A stretch of DNA of 64,000 bases from Natronocella acetinitrilica. GTDB taxonomy: Bacteria; Pseudomonadota; Gammaproteobacteria; Nitrococcales; Aquisalimonadaceae. The notes under the pieces are model-generated. The model made no database searches, was not told the origin of the DNA, and saw only the letters and a list, made by a program, of their open reading frames with translations. The stretch is taken from contig NZ_JALJXV010000003.1 of the NCBI RefSeq assembly GCF_024170285.1, forward strand, positions 62,001 through 126,000, written 5' to 3'. Shown one piece after another: positions 18,729-27,117 of the stretch; position 1 is the stretch's first letter, and each line of letters begins with the position of its first letter. The position numbers were made by a program, and so were the translations under genes.

Positions 18729-20317
18729 CCCTGGCGGTTTCGTTTCATGAAGGCGGCAAGTCCCGAGAGTTGCGCAGGCGCGCTCTCGGCTTGCGGGGTA
18801 TCGGCCTCGGCAGGCGCGGTGAGGTCAGCTGCCTGCTTGTCGGGCGCCCCCTCACTCGGCGGCTGCCTCCCTGAATCAGTCTCCGAATCGGTCTCGGGGG
18901 AGGATCCGTGCAACCCCCCGGGGTCTTGCGACAACACGCCATGCGCATCGGCGTCCCGCCCCACTGACAAACCGTCCTCGCCGTCGCGCCCCGTCACGTT
19001 CGCATCAAGGCCGGCTTCGGCGGCGCCTGGCGCAGTCGCGGGTGGCGAGTCGTCGGCAACCGCAGCCTGCGCGAGCGCTTCAGGCTCGCCAGCATGCGGC
19101 GCCTGCGGGACGGACTCGGGCACGCCGTCGGCGCCCTGCGCCGTCGGCGCCCTGTCGGACGGGTCTCGCGCGGCATCCAGCAGCCAGGCGGCACGCGCGG
19201 GCGGCAGACCGCCGAGGCGCACCAGCGGGCGCTCGATCCAGTCCGCCGCACCGGGCGGCGAAAACGCCGGTTTCAGTGCATCAGCAGCACCCGGGAGCGT
19301 GAACCCCCCATCCCCGTCAAGCTGCCCCGGGCCACCGAGTGGCGGCGAGAGGGGGTAGAGGCGGTAGAGCTGCGTCACACCGGAGTCGGCATAGTGCTTG
19401 ACCCGGATTGCGACGCGGCAGAGCTGCGGATCGCCGGCGGCGTCAAAGAAAGCGCGAGTCAGGCTCTGGTAGCGCGCGCTCGAGCCGAAGTAGCTGCCGC
19501 CCGCCGCACCGTGGTAGATCCGGGAGAGCGGGGTGACCAGGAGCTCCCCCTCGCGAGCGCGTGCCCAGACCGGGCGCTCCTCGGCCAGATGGGCGCGCAC
19601 CCGTGCAGCACCCGACTCATAGCCGTTCGACCCCCGCGCAAAACGAACGAAGATTTCCGATGGTTCGCCGACACAGACCCCATCGGCGTTGATACAGCGG
19701 ATCAGTGCGCCACCGGCAATGCCGGCGGCTGTGCGCGCCTCCATCAGAGCGGCAATGGCGGTCTCGGCGGCCTCCGGGGAGCCGCCGGGGAGACGCGCTG
19801 TCGCTTCCACGTGATAGACGATGGCCGGGTAGAGATAGCTCCGCGGATCACTCTCGAGCGCGGAGGCCGCGGCCGGGCTCAGTGCGCTACCGCCCGCGCG
19901 GGCGCGCGATGCGTCCCGGACCACCTCAAGGCGGCCCAGACCGAACACCGGATCCGGACTCTCGGCATCCTCGGCCAGCACAACGGCCCAGCGCGCCACG
20001 TAGTCCTGCACCCCGCGCCGCCCGGCCCCCTCGGGGATCGCCCGGGAGAAGAGCAGCACACCCTCGCGGCGCTCCGGCCCATTGTCCGCGGAAGCGAGAC
20101 AGGCACTCTTCGCCCGCCGGTCGGTGCGGGCGAACTCCGCAATGCGTGGCGCCTTCGCCTCATCACGCAGGCTCTTCGCAATGCGAAGCTTCACGTTGAC
20201 CTCGCGGCCATCCTGCGTCACGCCGCGAACGGAGTGCAGGTGCTCCTCGCCGCGACGATTGTACTCCCGCGGGTAGAGCACCAGATTGATGCCACCCTCA
20301 TCAGAGCTCAAAGCCAT
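18725..20317 (-). CDS. hypothetical protein, about 530 residues, with disordered acidic tail
   Basis: No family recognised. The first 370 residues look globular (NLVLYPREYNRR, RVAIRVKHYADSGV, RLYPLSPP). The last 160 are low-complexity, rich in Ala, Pro, Asp and Ser, ending in a short basic segment (FMKRNRQG). The gene overlaps the 3' end of the exonuclease gene by 17 bp, so the two are co-transcribed. AGGAGG touches the ATG at 20317, too near for that start; a TTG at 20311 has ideal spacing and may be the true start. Its tie to a lambda-exo-like nuclease makes a single-strand annealing or recombination role worth considering, but no RecT/Bet motif is seen. Confidence 0.6.
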   Translation of the reverse strand: MALSSDEGGINLVLYPREYNRRGEEHLHSVRGVTQDGREVNVKLRIAKSLRDEAKAPRIAEFARTDRRAKSACLASADNGPERREGVLLFSRAIPEGAGRRGVQDYVARWAVVLAEDAESPDPVFGLGRLEVVRDASRARAGGSALSPAAASALESDPRSYLYPAIVYHVEATARLPGGSPEAAETAIAALMEARTAAGIAGGALIRCINADGVCVGEPSEIFVRFARGSNGYESGAARVRAHLAEERPVWARAREGELLVTPLSRIYHGAAGGSYFGSSARYQSLTRAFFDAAGDPQLCRVAIRVKHYADSGVTQLYRLYPLSPPLGGPGQLDGDGGFTLPGAADALKPAFSPPGAADWIERPLVRLGGLPPARAAWLLDAARDPSDRAPTAQGADGVPESVPQAPHAGEPEALAQAAVADDSPPATAPGAAEAGLDANVTGRDGEDGLSVGRDADAHGVLSQDPGGLHGSSPETDSETDSGRQPPSEGAPDKQAADLTAPAEADTPQAESAPAQLSGLAAFMKRNRQG

Positions 20318-21629
20318 CCTCCTCAAGGTCCATCAGCAGATCCTCACCGGCGCGCTCGGCGCGCTCGCCAAGCCCTGCGATCGCATCAAGATGCGGGCTG
20401 TTCTTCGAGCGCGGTGTCGAGAGCACGAACTTCTCGCTGGTGCGGTAGAGCGACTCGTCCGCCACGTCGACACCCGCCTCGTGGGCGCGGTGTTTCAGCA
20501 GCACGGTGTCAATGCTGCGGTACTGCCGACGGGCACCCCGCATGATGCCAAGATCCACTGTCCCCTCGACACTGAGAGGATCGATGCCGGCGCGCTGGAG
20601 GTCCTGCTCGATCAACGCTCCCAGCGTCTCCTCGATACCCTCGGCCCAGCGCTTGGACTTCCGCGTGGCCACGAGCTTGCGAAGGCGCTGCGCGAGCTTC
20701 TCATCCATCTCCTCCAGGCGCACCAGCGTGTTCGAGAAGCGTGGCTTCGGCAGCTCAAGGCGAAGCAGGTGGTCGTAGTAGTAGTGATCGCCAATCCGCT
20801 CGATCAGCGCGAGCTTCTCATCGGTCACCGCAAGCGAGCAGCGCTCGACACGCATCCGCGACCAGGAGAAGGGCGCGAGCGCCACATGGTCTGCCGGGAT
20901 CCCCGCCTCGCGCAGGATCAGCGCATAGTGCAGGAGCTGCCCCTCGTAGAACTGCGGGATCTCGCTCATGTGGGCGCGCACACCCGACTCATCCGAGGGC
21001 GCCTTGAAATCGACGAGCCAGCGCTTGCCAAAGCGATCCAGATACAGACCGTCCGGCGAGCCCTGGAGCCAGGGCATGGCGAGGGTCTCCGGGGCGGCCG
21101 CCGCGCGCTCGGCGTGCCAGGCGCGCAGGCGCTCACGCCCCTCCGTGTCGGGGCGAAGGCCAAACTCGCGGTGGCCACGCAAAAAGGCCTGCTCGATCGG
21201 ACCCTCGAAGACATTGCCGCGGATCATCTGGTGGCGATCCTCGGCGCCGTCCTCGCCGGCAGCAGGAGTGGGCAGCTCGATGAGAAGCTTCTGCGCGATC
21301 ACCGCGCGATCATGCAGGACGTCGGCAAACGGTGTCACGCCACCCTGGTAGTTGGTAAAAAGCACACCCATGTCCGAGCCGCCGAATCCCGACAGACGCC
21401 GGACATGCCAGATCGCGCGCTCGCGGGTCACCGACTCGACATCGCCCTTGGCGAGCGCGAAGTCCAGATAGAGCTGCGCCTCGGGGCGTGCGACCTGCTC
21501 GATCAGTTCATCGGCATAGTCCGCCTTCCGCCGCGCCCACTCATCGGCCTTGACGCCGGGGACAGGCAGGTGGCGGACGCTCTTCTCAAGCGCCTTGAGG
21601 ACAACACTCCGTGTCGAGATCGCGGCCAT
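20301..21629 (-). CDS. YqaJ/lambda-exonuclease-like PD-(D/E)XK nuclease
   Basis: Probable 5'-3' double-strand DNA exonuclease of the viral recombinase type, 442 residues. Motifs: GFGGSDMGVL near 81-90, RGNVFEGPIEQAF near 137-149, and the catalytic core GSPDGLY ... WLVDFKAPS near 189-211, where the Asp of SPDG and the Asp-Phe-Lys of DFK match the D...(E/D)xK pattern. The usual family length is 200-330, so the C-terminal 130 residues are extra. A+T-rich promoter region with an extended -10 (TGATATAAT) and AGGAG lie before the ATG. It is followed, with overlap, by the 530-residue protein. Confidence 0.78.
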   Translation of the reverse strand: MAAISTRSVVLKALEKSVRHLPVPGVKADEWARRKADYADELIEQVARPEAQLYLDFALAKGDVESVTRERAIWHVRRLSGFGGSDMGVLFTNYQGGVTPFADVLHDRAVIAQKLLIELPTPAAGEDGAEDRHQMIRGNVFEGPIEQAFLRGHREFGLRPDTEGRERLRAWHAERAAAAPETLAMPWLQGSPDGLYLDRFGKRWLVDFKAPSDESGVRAHMSEIPQFYEGQLLHYALILREAGIPADHVALAPFSWSRMRVERCSLAVTDEKLALIERIGDHYYYDHLLRLELPKPRFSNTLVRLEEMDEKLAQRLRKLVATRKSKRWAEGIEETLGALIEQDLQRAGIDPLSVEGTVDLGIMRGARRQYRSIDTVLLKHRAHEAGVDVADESLYRTSEKFVLSTPRSKNSPHLDAIAGLGERAERAGEDLLMDLEEDGFEL

Positions 21630-21760
21630 GGGAAACTCCTGTTATTATTTAAATTGAATTATATCATGCTGTCTGGACGGCATGCCACGCCGGTGTCTGT
21701 TGACGCCGGGAGGCGATCATAATATATTCACATCAAATTAACTCAGAGGGCCTCAACCCG

Positions 21761-22537
21761 ATGACCAGTCCCTGTGCGCTCGACACCGCAGCGCTCCAGC
21801 AAAACCGCCACTACAAGGCACTGACACGCGCCGAGCGCGGCCTCTTCCGTGACCTGCTTGACCAGGTCTGGCAGCGCTGCGAGGCGGCGAGCGCGCCGAG
21901 CGACATCGCCGCGCTCGCCGCCTGGGTCGAGGAGGATCAGGCTGTGCTTGCTGCGCTCCTCGACAAGCTCTGTGCGCCGCGGGGCGGGCTCATCCAGCGA
22001 CACCCGCACCCGCAGACCGGTGTGTTTGTCTACACATTCGCAGCGCTCATTGCCCCGGAGAAGTCCCTGCGCGAGACGCAGGCGCAGCTCGCCAGGCGCC
22101 ATGCCCGGGGCGGGCAGCGGATCGAGCGGAGCACGCTTGCGCGGGTCAGTCAGCTGATTGGCGAGGAGCCCGAGATTCTCTACCTGCCGCCCGCTGAACG
22201 TGACTGCGCGCGCTACAGCGGCTGGCTGCCGACCAGCCGTTTTCACCAGAGCGGCGAGGCGATCCCGGTCAGCGGGGCGCTTGCACGCTCGCTTGGCGAG
22301 GAGTTCCCCGGGGTTTCGCTCGGCGTCGAGATGGATAATCTCTTCTCCTGGCTCAGCCGCAACCCCGAGCGTCGGCCGCCGGCTGGCGGCATGCCACGGC
22401 TCATCCGCAAGTGGCTGACGGTGGCAAGCGGTGGTGCTGCGGCGGGTGCGCCGAGCACCCAGGCCGTTGAGGCGCGTCTGCGTGAGCTCCTTGAGGCCGG
22501 CGAGCAGGGCGTGGCGCGCCAGGTGGCGAGCGCATGA
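21761..22537 (+). CDS. DUF1376/YdaU-like replication accessory protein
   Basis: The 258-residue protein begins HYKALTRAERGLFRDLLDQVW and continues through a helical domain (DIAALAAWV, VLAALLDKLC) with the layout of DUF1376 (YdaU), a winged-helix domain of phage and prophage replication proteins. The C-terminal GGMPRLIRKWL recalls the DnaT/YdaU C-terminal element. Such proteins usually sit in the lambda-O position, binding the origin or helping to load the helicase. The next gene starts inside its stop (ATGA at 22534), so the two products are made together. The protein ends in VASA. Confidence 0.6.
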   Translation: MTSPCALDTAALQQNRHYKALTRAERGLFRDLLDQVWQRCEAASAPSDIAALAAWVEEDQAVLAALLDKLCAPRGGLIQRHPHPQTGVFVYTFAALIAPEKSLRETQAQLARRHARGGQRIERSTLARVSQLIGEEPEILYLPPAERDCARYSGWLPTSRFHQSGEAIPVSGALARSLGEEFPGVSLGVEMDNLFSWLSRNPERRPPAGGMPRLIRKWLTVASGGAAAGAPSTQAVEARLRELLEAGEQGVARQVASA

Positions 22538-23376
22538 GCGAGAACCCCCGTGCGGCCCTGATCGACGCCTTCACCGAGCTCAATCGCGACTTCGCCACCG
22601 AGTACCGCGGCCTCTGGTCGCGCGGCGGCGCCGAGGAGCAGGCCCTGATGCTCGCCGACTGGGTGCGCGAACTCGAGCGCGCCGAAGTCAGCGCCGCGGG
22701 ACTGCGTGCGGCGCACGAGCGCGTGAAGGCGGATCCGGCCTACCGGAACTACCCGCCGAAGCGCCGCGCCTTCATCGATCTCGCACTCGAGATGCAGCGC
22801 GCACCACAGGGCGACACCGACATCCTTGAGGCGGTGGCCGCACTGCACCGGGGCTTTGGCTTTCGCTACGGTGCGCTCTGGCCGCGCCGCGAGCAATCCG
22901 AGGAGCAGGCCCGTGCGCAGTACTGGGCGGCGGCGCTCTCGGAGGCGGGCCTTGGCGCGAGCGACGTGCGCGCCGGCGAGGCAGCGCTCTCGAGCGCCGA
23001 GCCCTTCGCACAGCACCCGCCCACCATGGACCAGTTCACGGAGCACTGCCTCGCGGCGATCGACACCTGCGACGCCCCGGGCGTCAGCGCGGCCTTCCTG
23101 GCCGCGGCGAGCGCGCCCGGGACCTGCGCGATTCACCCGCTCGTCGCCGAGGCACGGCGCCGGGTCGGCGCCCACGAGCTTCGAACCCGTGCGTCGGATG
23201 CGCTGCGCGCCGAGTTCTCGCGGGTGTATCGGGAGCTACGCGCGGCCTACCGTCGGGGGAGTCTTGATCTCGAGGTGAGTGCGCCGGTGCAAGGCGCCGA
23301 GCCGGCGCCTGCGGTGGCCGATCGGGAGAGCCTGGTGCGCACGCTCGATACCCTGATCGAACGCTACCGCGGCTAG
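22534..23376 (+). CDS. putative helicase-loader-like protein with internal duplication
   Basis: A 280-residue soluble protein that contains two related segments about 90 residues apart: FTELNRDFATEYRGLW ... WVRELERAEVS ... YPPKRRAFIDL (about 12-80) and ALHRGFGFRYGALW ... YWAAALSEAGLG ... HPPTMDQFTEHC (about 103-172). The pattern of FxxLxxxF, a central Trp helix and a Pro-Pro near a Phe resembles the helicase-binding domain of phage replication protein P. Its coupling to a DUF1376-like gene and the presence of a plasmid DnaB support a loader role. The match is by pattern only. Translation starts at ATGA. Confidence 0.5.
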   Translation: MSENPRAALIDAFTELNRDFATEYRGLWSRGGAEEQALMLADWVRELERAEVSAAGLRAAHERVKADPAYRNYPPKRRAFIDLALEMQRAPQGDTDILEAVAALHRGFGFRYGALWPRREQSEEQARAQYWAAALSEAGLGASDVRAGEAALSSAEPFAQHPPTMDQFTEHCLAAIDTCDAPGVSAAFLAAASAPGTCAIHPLVAEARRRVGAHELRTRASDALRAEFSRVYRELRAAYRRGSLDLEVSAPVQGAEPAPAVADRESLVRTLDTLIERYRG

Positions 23377-23392
23377 CGCCGGGGAGAGCGCC

Positions 23393-24157
23393 TCAGGCCG
23401 CCATGGCCTGAAGCCGGCTGATCGCCGCGCTCTCGATCTGGCGCACCCGCTCGGCACTCACCCCAAGACGAAGCGCGATACCCTCCCGGGGCTCGGCGCG
23501 CGGGCAGAGCCAGCGCAGCTGCACCACCTCACGCTCCCGCGCCGAGAGCGCTGCAAGGCAGCGGGTGAGAAAGGCCCTGCGGTCACGGCGCTGCGTCTCC
23601 CGCTCAAGGCACGCCTCGGGCCCGCCGGCGGGGCAGGCAAGCACGGCCACGGCGCCCGGGGTGTCGGCATCGGGCTCCTCGGCGATCTGCTGTCTGGTCG
23701 AGCGCAGCATCCGCACGACATGCCAGACATCGCCTGGCGACACGCCAAGGTAGCGGGCGACGCGCTCGGCGTCGGCCCCGGAGAGGCGGGCGAGATCCGG
23801 GCAGAGCTTGCGAATGTTGTTCAGCACCTTGCGCTGCGCACGGGTCTCGGCGATCCGCACGACCTCCTGGTTGGCGTTCACATAGTCATTGAGCGCCCGG
23901 CGCACAAAGGCCCTGGCATAGCCCGCCAGACTGCCCTTGCTCTCGTCATAGCCGCGCAGCGCCTCCATGACGGCAAGCCAGGCCTCCTGCACCAGGTCCT
24001 CGGCGGGCACGTCGTGATGGGAAAAGGGCTCGATCCACTCCCGGAAGAAGCGCAACAGGCCGCGCAGGGCAGTCACCGTGGGGTCGTTGCTGCTCTCGGC
24101 GAGCGCCTCGAAGTCCTGCCGATAGGCATGGATGACACTATTGATGGACGCGCCCAA
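23393..24157 (-). CDS. RpoH-like sigma factor
   Basis: A 254-residue sigma-70-family protein of the sigma-32 kind. Region 2 reads EDLVQEAWLAVMEALRGYDE (about 53-72), then YARAFVRRALNDYV, and the RpoH hallmark VRIAETRAQRKVLNNIRK, close to the RpoH box of enterobacteria. Region 4 (IALRLGVSAERVRQIESAAISRL) ends the protein. A TTG start at 24157 is used, since GGAGAG lies 6 bases upstream and no earlier ATG exists. The promoter at 24199-24227 is sigma-70-like. Together with the RpoS-like factor it gives the plasmid two sigma subunits. Alternative: a general regulator of the late pilus/transfer genes. Confidence 0.85.
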   Translation of the reverse strand: MGASINSVIHAYRQDFEALAESSNDPTVTALRGLLRFFREWIEPFSHHDVPAEDLVQEAWLAVMEALRGYDESKGSLAGYARAFVRRALNDYVNANQEVVRIAETRAQRKVLNNIRKLCPDLARLSGADAERVARYLGVSPGDVWHVVRMLRSTRQQIAEEPDADTPGAVAVLACPAGGPEACLERETQRRDRRAFLTRCLAALSAREREVVQLRWLCPRAEPREGIALRLGVSAERVRQIESAAISRLQAMAA

Positions 24158-24198
24158 GGCTCTCTCCAGGGTCTGGCGAAGGGTGGGTAACAGCAGCG

Positions 24199-24227
24199 AT
24201 GATATAGTTTCACATATATAAATTCAA
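24199..24227 (-). promoter_or_regulatory. sigma-70-type promoter of the RpoH-like gene
   Basis: TTGAAT (24227-24222, minus strand), 17-bp spacer, TATCAT (24204-24199). It stands 42 bases upstream of the TTG start, in an A+T-rich island. Confidence 0.65.
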
Positions 24228-24319
24228 GCAGAAAAAGAGGATGACAGGAGCGCTGACCGAATATATACTTGCTATTCTAAATCGAAAACAGATTTCCAAC
24301 CGACCACCTGGAGAAGCAC

Positions 24320-25249
24320 ATGAGCTGGCTGAAGAACCTGTCCGTCTATCAGTTTGACGGCGCTGGCGTGAGCGCCGACGTCCTGGCCGAGGGCCTTGCC
24401 GAACACCCGTTTGCCCCTTGTGCGCCGACCGAGGCCGAGCGCTCGGGCTGGGTCGCGCCGCTTGGCGGGGAGGGGCAGTTGGTTCATGAGCTTCAGGCCG
24501 CGATGCTCTTCTCCCTGCAGACCGAGAAGAAGGTGGTGCCGGCTGGCGTGATCCGCGAGCGGATGAACGAGCTGGTGCGCGAGATCCAGGAGCAGCAGCC
24601 CGGGCGCAAGATCGACAAGAGCCTGAAGGAGGATCTCCAGCAGCGGATTCTCGACGAACTGCTGCCGCGGGCCTTCCCCCAGATAAGCCGCATGCGCGGC
24701 TACATCGACACGCGCCTTGGGCTGCTGCTGGTCGAGACCACCAGCGCCAACAAGGCCGATGCCTTCGTCGAGCAGCTGCGCGGTGCGCTGCGCAAGACCG
24801 AACACAATCTTTCATTCGTGCGCTTCAACCACGAACCCCGGGAGATCATCTCCAACTGGATGCGCAACAACGACCTGCCCGAGGCGTTCGAGGCCGGCAT
24901 GAAGTGCGTGCTGAAGGACGGCGATGGGACCGGCAGCATCAACTACAAGGGCCAGGAGCTCAACAACGACGAGCAGCTGCGGCAGTACCTGGCCGACTAC
25001 AAGTACATCAGCGAGCTTGAGCTGAGCCACCAGGACAACGTGACCTTCACCCTGACCGAGAAAATGGTCCTGAAGGGCATCAAGCCGATCGGCCTGGTCA
25101 GCGACAACATCAAGGCGATCGATCACGACGACGAGATCAGTCGCCAGGACGCCGAGTTCGCGCTGCATATCGGTGCGGTGCGCGAGCTCTTCCCGGCGCT
25201 CGCGCTCGCCTTCGGTGGCGAGGTGCGAAACCAGGCTGCGGGTGACTGA
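24320..25249 (+). CDS. rdgC: RdgC, recombination-associated protein
   Basis: Double-stranded DNA-binding ring protein that restrains RecA-dependent recombination. The sequence is recognisable throughout: start WLKNLSVYQFDG, FAPCAPTEAERSGWVAP near 34-50, EKKVVPAGVIRERMN, LKEDLQQRILDELLPRAFP near 100-118 and the C-terminal half. Length is 309 (family about 300). GGAGAA precedes the ATG. IncA/C plasmids and SXT-like elements also carry rdgC, probably to tune recombination during transfer. It forms an operon with the following gene, whose GTG start overlaps the rdgC stop. Confidence 0.93.
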   Translation: MSWLKNLSVYQFDGAGVSADVLAEGLAEHPFAPCAPTEAERSGWVAPLGGEGQLVHELQAAMLFSLQTEKKVVPAGVIRERMNELVREIQEQQPGRKIDKSLKEDLQQRILDELLPRAFPQISRMRGYIDTRLGLLLVETTSANKADAFVEQLRGALRKTEHNLSFVRFNHEPREIISNWMRNNDLPEAFEAGMKCVLKDGDGTGSINYKGQELNNDEQLRQYLADYKYISELELSHQDNVTFTLTEKMVLKGIKPIGLVSDNIKAIDHDDEISRQDAEFALHIGAVRELFPALALAFGGEVRNQAAGD

Positions 25250-25952
25250 GCCTGTGACGAGAGGCGCCGACAAGACGCCGCCGGGGGCTCGCGTGTGGGT
25301 GCGCGTACTCGGGCCGCGCGAGCCGGCCAGGCTGCCGCGCGGCGGCCTGGTGGTCGACCTCGGGGCGCATGCAGCCGGGCTCTACGCCGCACTGCGCCCG
25401 GAATCGATCGGCCCCGTGCGGCTTGACGGCGGTCGGCAGGCGGCAACACTCGCCTGCGCGATGCGCTACCTCCGCCTCTACCCCCGCCTTGCCGATGCCA
25501 GGGGCGGCCCGGGGCCGCGCTACTGGCACTGGGCCGGCCACGGGCTTCTCGGGCGCGGCGACGCGCCGCTGGCGCCCTGGGAGCGCGAGGAGGAGCCGAT
25601 GGGCTGCGTCTGGCACGGCGAGGTGATGAGCCTTGTCGATACCACGCGCCATGTCTTTCTGCCGCGCTACTGCGAGGGCGTCGCACGTCTGCCCGCCCTC
25701 GACGGACTCAGGCGGGCCGCGTCCGCAGGCAGGCCGATTGCCATTCGCACCAGCACCGCCGAGGCCAGAAGCCTTGCCGGCCCTGGTGGCTGGCAGGCGG
25801 TGGCAGAAGGGCGGGCACCGATCGGTACGGCCTTTGCCCTTGGCATGCTGCTCACCCTGGGGGATAGCCCCGCACTCGATCAGCTCGAGCACGGTGCGGG
25901 TCTGCTCCTCCAGCACGCGGCAGCCCCCCAACAACCAACCCTAGACCTCTAA
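25242..25952 (+). CDS. hypothetical protein, 236 residues
   Basis: Unknown. The protein is rich in Gly, Ala, Arg and Leu, with notable strings WHWAGHGLLGRGD and GCVWHGEVMSLVDTTRHVFL near 110-150, which contain several His that might be catalytic or metal-binding. No signal peptide or membrane span. Start is placed at the GTG that overlaps the rdgC stop by 8 bases; a GTG 12 bases further on is equally possible. It lies between rdgC and a secreted protein, and spacing to the latter is only 15 bases, so the three genes may form one operon. Confidence 0.55.
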   Translation: MTEPVTRGADKTPPGARVWVRVLGPREPARLPRGGLVVDLGAHAAGLYAALRPESIGPVRLDGGRQAATLACAMRYLRLYPRLADARGGPGPRYWHWAGHGLLGRGDAPLAPWEREEEPMGCVWHGEVMSLVDTTRHVFLPRYCEGVARLPALDGLRRAASAGRPIAIRTSTAEARSLAGPGGWQAVAEGRAPIGTAFALGMLLTLGDSPALDQLEHGAGLLLQHAAAPQQPTLDL

Positions 25953-25967
25953 CGCGGAGAGACCGCC

Positions 25968-26717
25968 ATGATGCCCCGAATCCTGACCGCCCTGACACTG
26001 AGCCTCGCCCTTGCCAGCGCCACCGCTCTTGCCGGTGGCGCCGATGTCGAGCCGCAGTTCTATCAGCCCGACATGTCAGAGCAACTCGTCAATGCACTGA
26101 ACAATGTGGAGTGGCAGACCAGGCGCCTCGAGCGCCGCGTCGAGCGAACGCCCCTTGAGGAGCGCAAGGCCTGGGTGCGCGCCGCGAATGGCCTCGCTTC
26201 CGAGCGCCTGCCCGCCGCCCACCTCGAGCAGCTCGAGCGCTGGGTCGAGCGCTGGAGTGCGCAGATCTACCCAAGCCTCGCCGGGCGTTTTGATCGGGAG
26301 GCGGCAGTCGATGCGGCCCGCATCTACCAGCACCACGACCTGATCGAGCATGAGCGGATCAATATCGGCGAGAGCACCTTCGCAGAGCGCGAGAGCCTGC
26401 ACCGGCTGATCGTCAAGGAAGGCGCACCGAATCCCGATCTCGCGGGCACCCTTGGCCGGAGCATTGAGCGCATGCGCCTTGGCGAGGCGCCGATCGGGCG
26501 CGACGGCAAGCCACTCGAGCTCTGCCGGATCAGCCGCTTTGAAAACGCGGCCTACCTCGAGATGACGAGCAGCGAGGCGCACCTCCTGACCCGCGAGCTG
26601 GCCGCGTTCGAGACACTTGATAGCGCCTGTCTGCGCGGCGAGACGCAGTCCCGGTACTGGCAGAGCCGCCGCGGCGACTTCGTCGGCCCCCGCGGACACC
26701 ACCGCCGACCGGACTGA
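25968..26717 (+). CDS. hypothetical periplasmic protein
   Basis: A 249-residue protein with a clean Sec signal peptide (hydrophobic core LTALTLSLALASATALA, cut after ALAGG at about residue 23-24). The mature part is helical and charged (LERRVERTPLEERKAWVR, LEQLERWVERWSAQIYP), with no membrane span; two Cys (ELCRISRF and SACLRG) could form a disulfide in the periplasm. A purine-rich GCGGAGAGACC precedes the ATG. It may be part of the transfer or pilus envelope apparatus, but nothing identifies it. Confidence 0.6.
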   Translation: MMPRILTALTLSLALASATALAGGADVEPQFYQPDMSEQLVNALNNVEWQTRRLERRVERTPLEERKAWVRAANGLASERLPAAHLEQLERWVERWSAQIYPSLAGRFDREAAVDAARIYQHHDLIEHERINIGESTFAERESLHRLIVKEGAPNPDLAGTLGRSIERMRLGEAPIGRDGKPLELCRISRFENAAYLEMTSSEAHLLTRELAAFETLDSACLRGETQSRYWQSRRGDFVGPRGHHRRPD

Positions 26718-26729
26718 TCTTATTTTATT

Positions 26730-26758
26730 TTGACAAAATTAATAAAACTGGCTATCAT
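26730..26758 (+). promoter_or_regulatory. sigma-70-type promoter
   Basis: TTGACA (26730-26735), 17-bp spacer, TATCAT (26753-26758). The start codon at 26782 is only 23 bases further, so the leader is very short. It drives the 111- and 138-residue protein genes. Confidence 0.75.
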
Positions 26759-26779
26759 GGGGGTATTGGAGGAACCCCC
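26759..26779 (+). promoter_or_regulatory. palindrome at the transcription start (possible operator)
   Basis: GGGGGT (26759-26764) and ACCCCC (26774-26779) flank ATTGGAGGA, which holds the ribosome site. As the expected start of transcription lies near 26765, the left arm is probably not in the RNA; a DNA operator is the better reading. Confidence 0.4.
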
Positions 26780-26781
26780 TG

Positions 26782-27117
26782 ATGGCTGAGAACATGCAGC
26801 AGTTTTCCATTGGTGATGTGATCACGCAGGTGAGTCGCGATGGCCTGCTCGTCGACTACTACGTCGAGGAGGTCATCTCGCCGACCCGCGTCAAGGTCTA
26901 TGTCTATGACGGCAATGGCGAGCTGACACAGCGCTGGCGCTATCTCGGCTACGAGGAGCTGCTGCGCTGCCGTCTGAACGCGGTGGCAACACGGCTTCTG
27001 CGCGCGCAGCGGCGCACCGACCCGGCGCGCGTCCAGGACGTCGCCCACCGCGGTCCGCGCCCGCGGCGCTTCAGCAAGGCCTCGATTCTGGAGGCCTTCG
27101 AGCGCCATGCCCGCTGA
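26782..27117 (+). CDS. small conserved-looking hypothetical protein, 111 residues
   Basis: The first 60 residues form a tight beta-rich unit (FSIGDVITQVSRDGLLVDYYVEEV, TRVKVYVYDGNG), the sort of SH3- or PilZ-like small barrel often seen in nucleic-acid-binding proteins. The C-terminal half is strongly basic (RRTDPARVQDVAHRGPRPRR), so DNA or RNA binding is possible. GGAGGA sits 8 bases before the ATG. The next gene begins 11 bases before its stop, giving coupled translation. No named family is recognised. Confidence 0.6.
   Translation: MAENMQQFSIGDVITQVSRDGLLVDYYVEEVISPTRVKVYVYDGNGELTQRWRYLGYEELLRCRLNAVATRLLRAQRRTDPARVQDVAHRGPRPRRFSKASILEAFERHAR

Noticed and set aside
19094-20545. A 483-codon plus-strand frame
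   Set aside because: It crosses two minus-strand genes that form an overlapping operon; its composition is that of a shadow frame.
26759-26779. RNA hairpin presenting the ribosome site (translational switch)
   Set aside because: The -10 box ends at 26758, so transcription should start near 26765 and the left arm would not be in the message.
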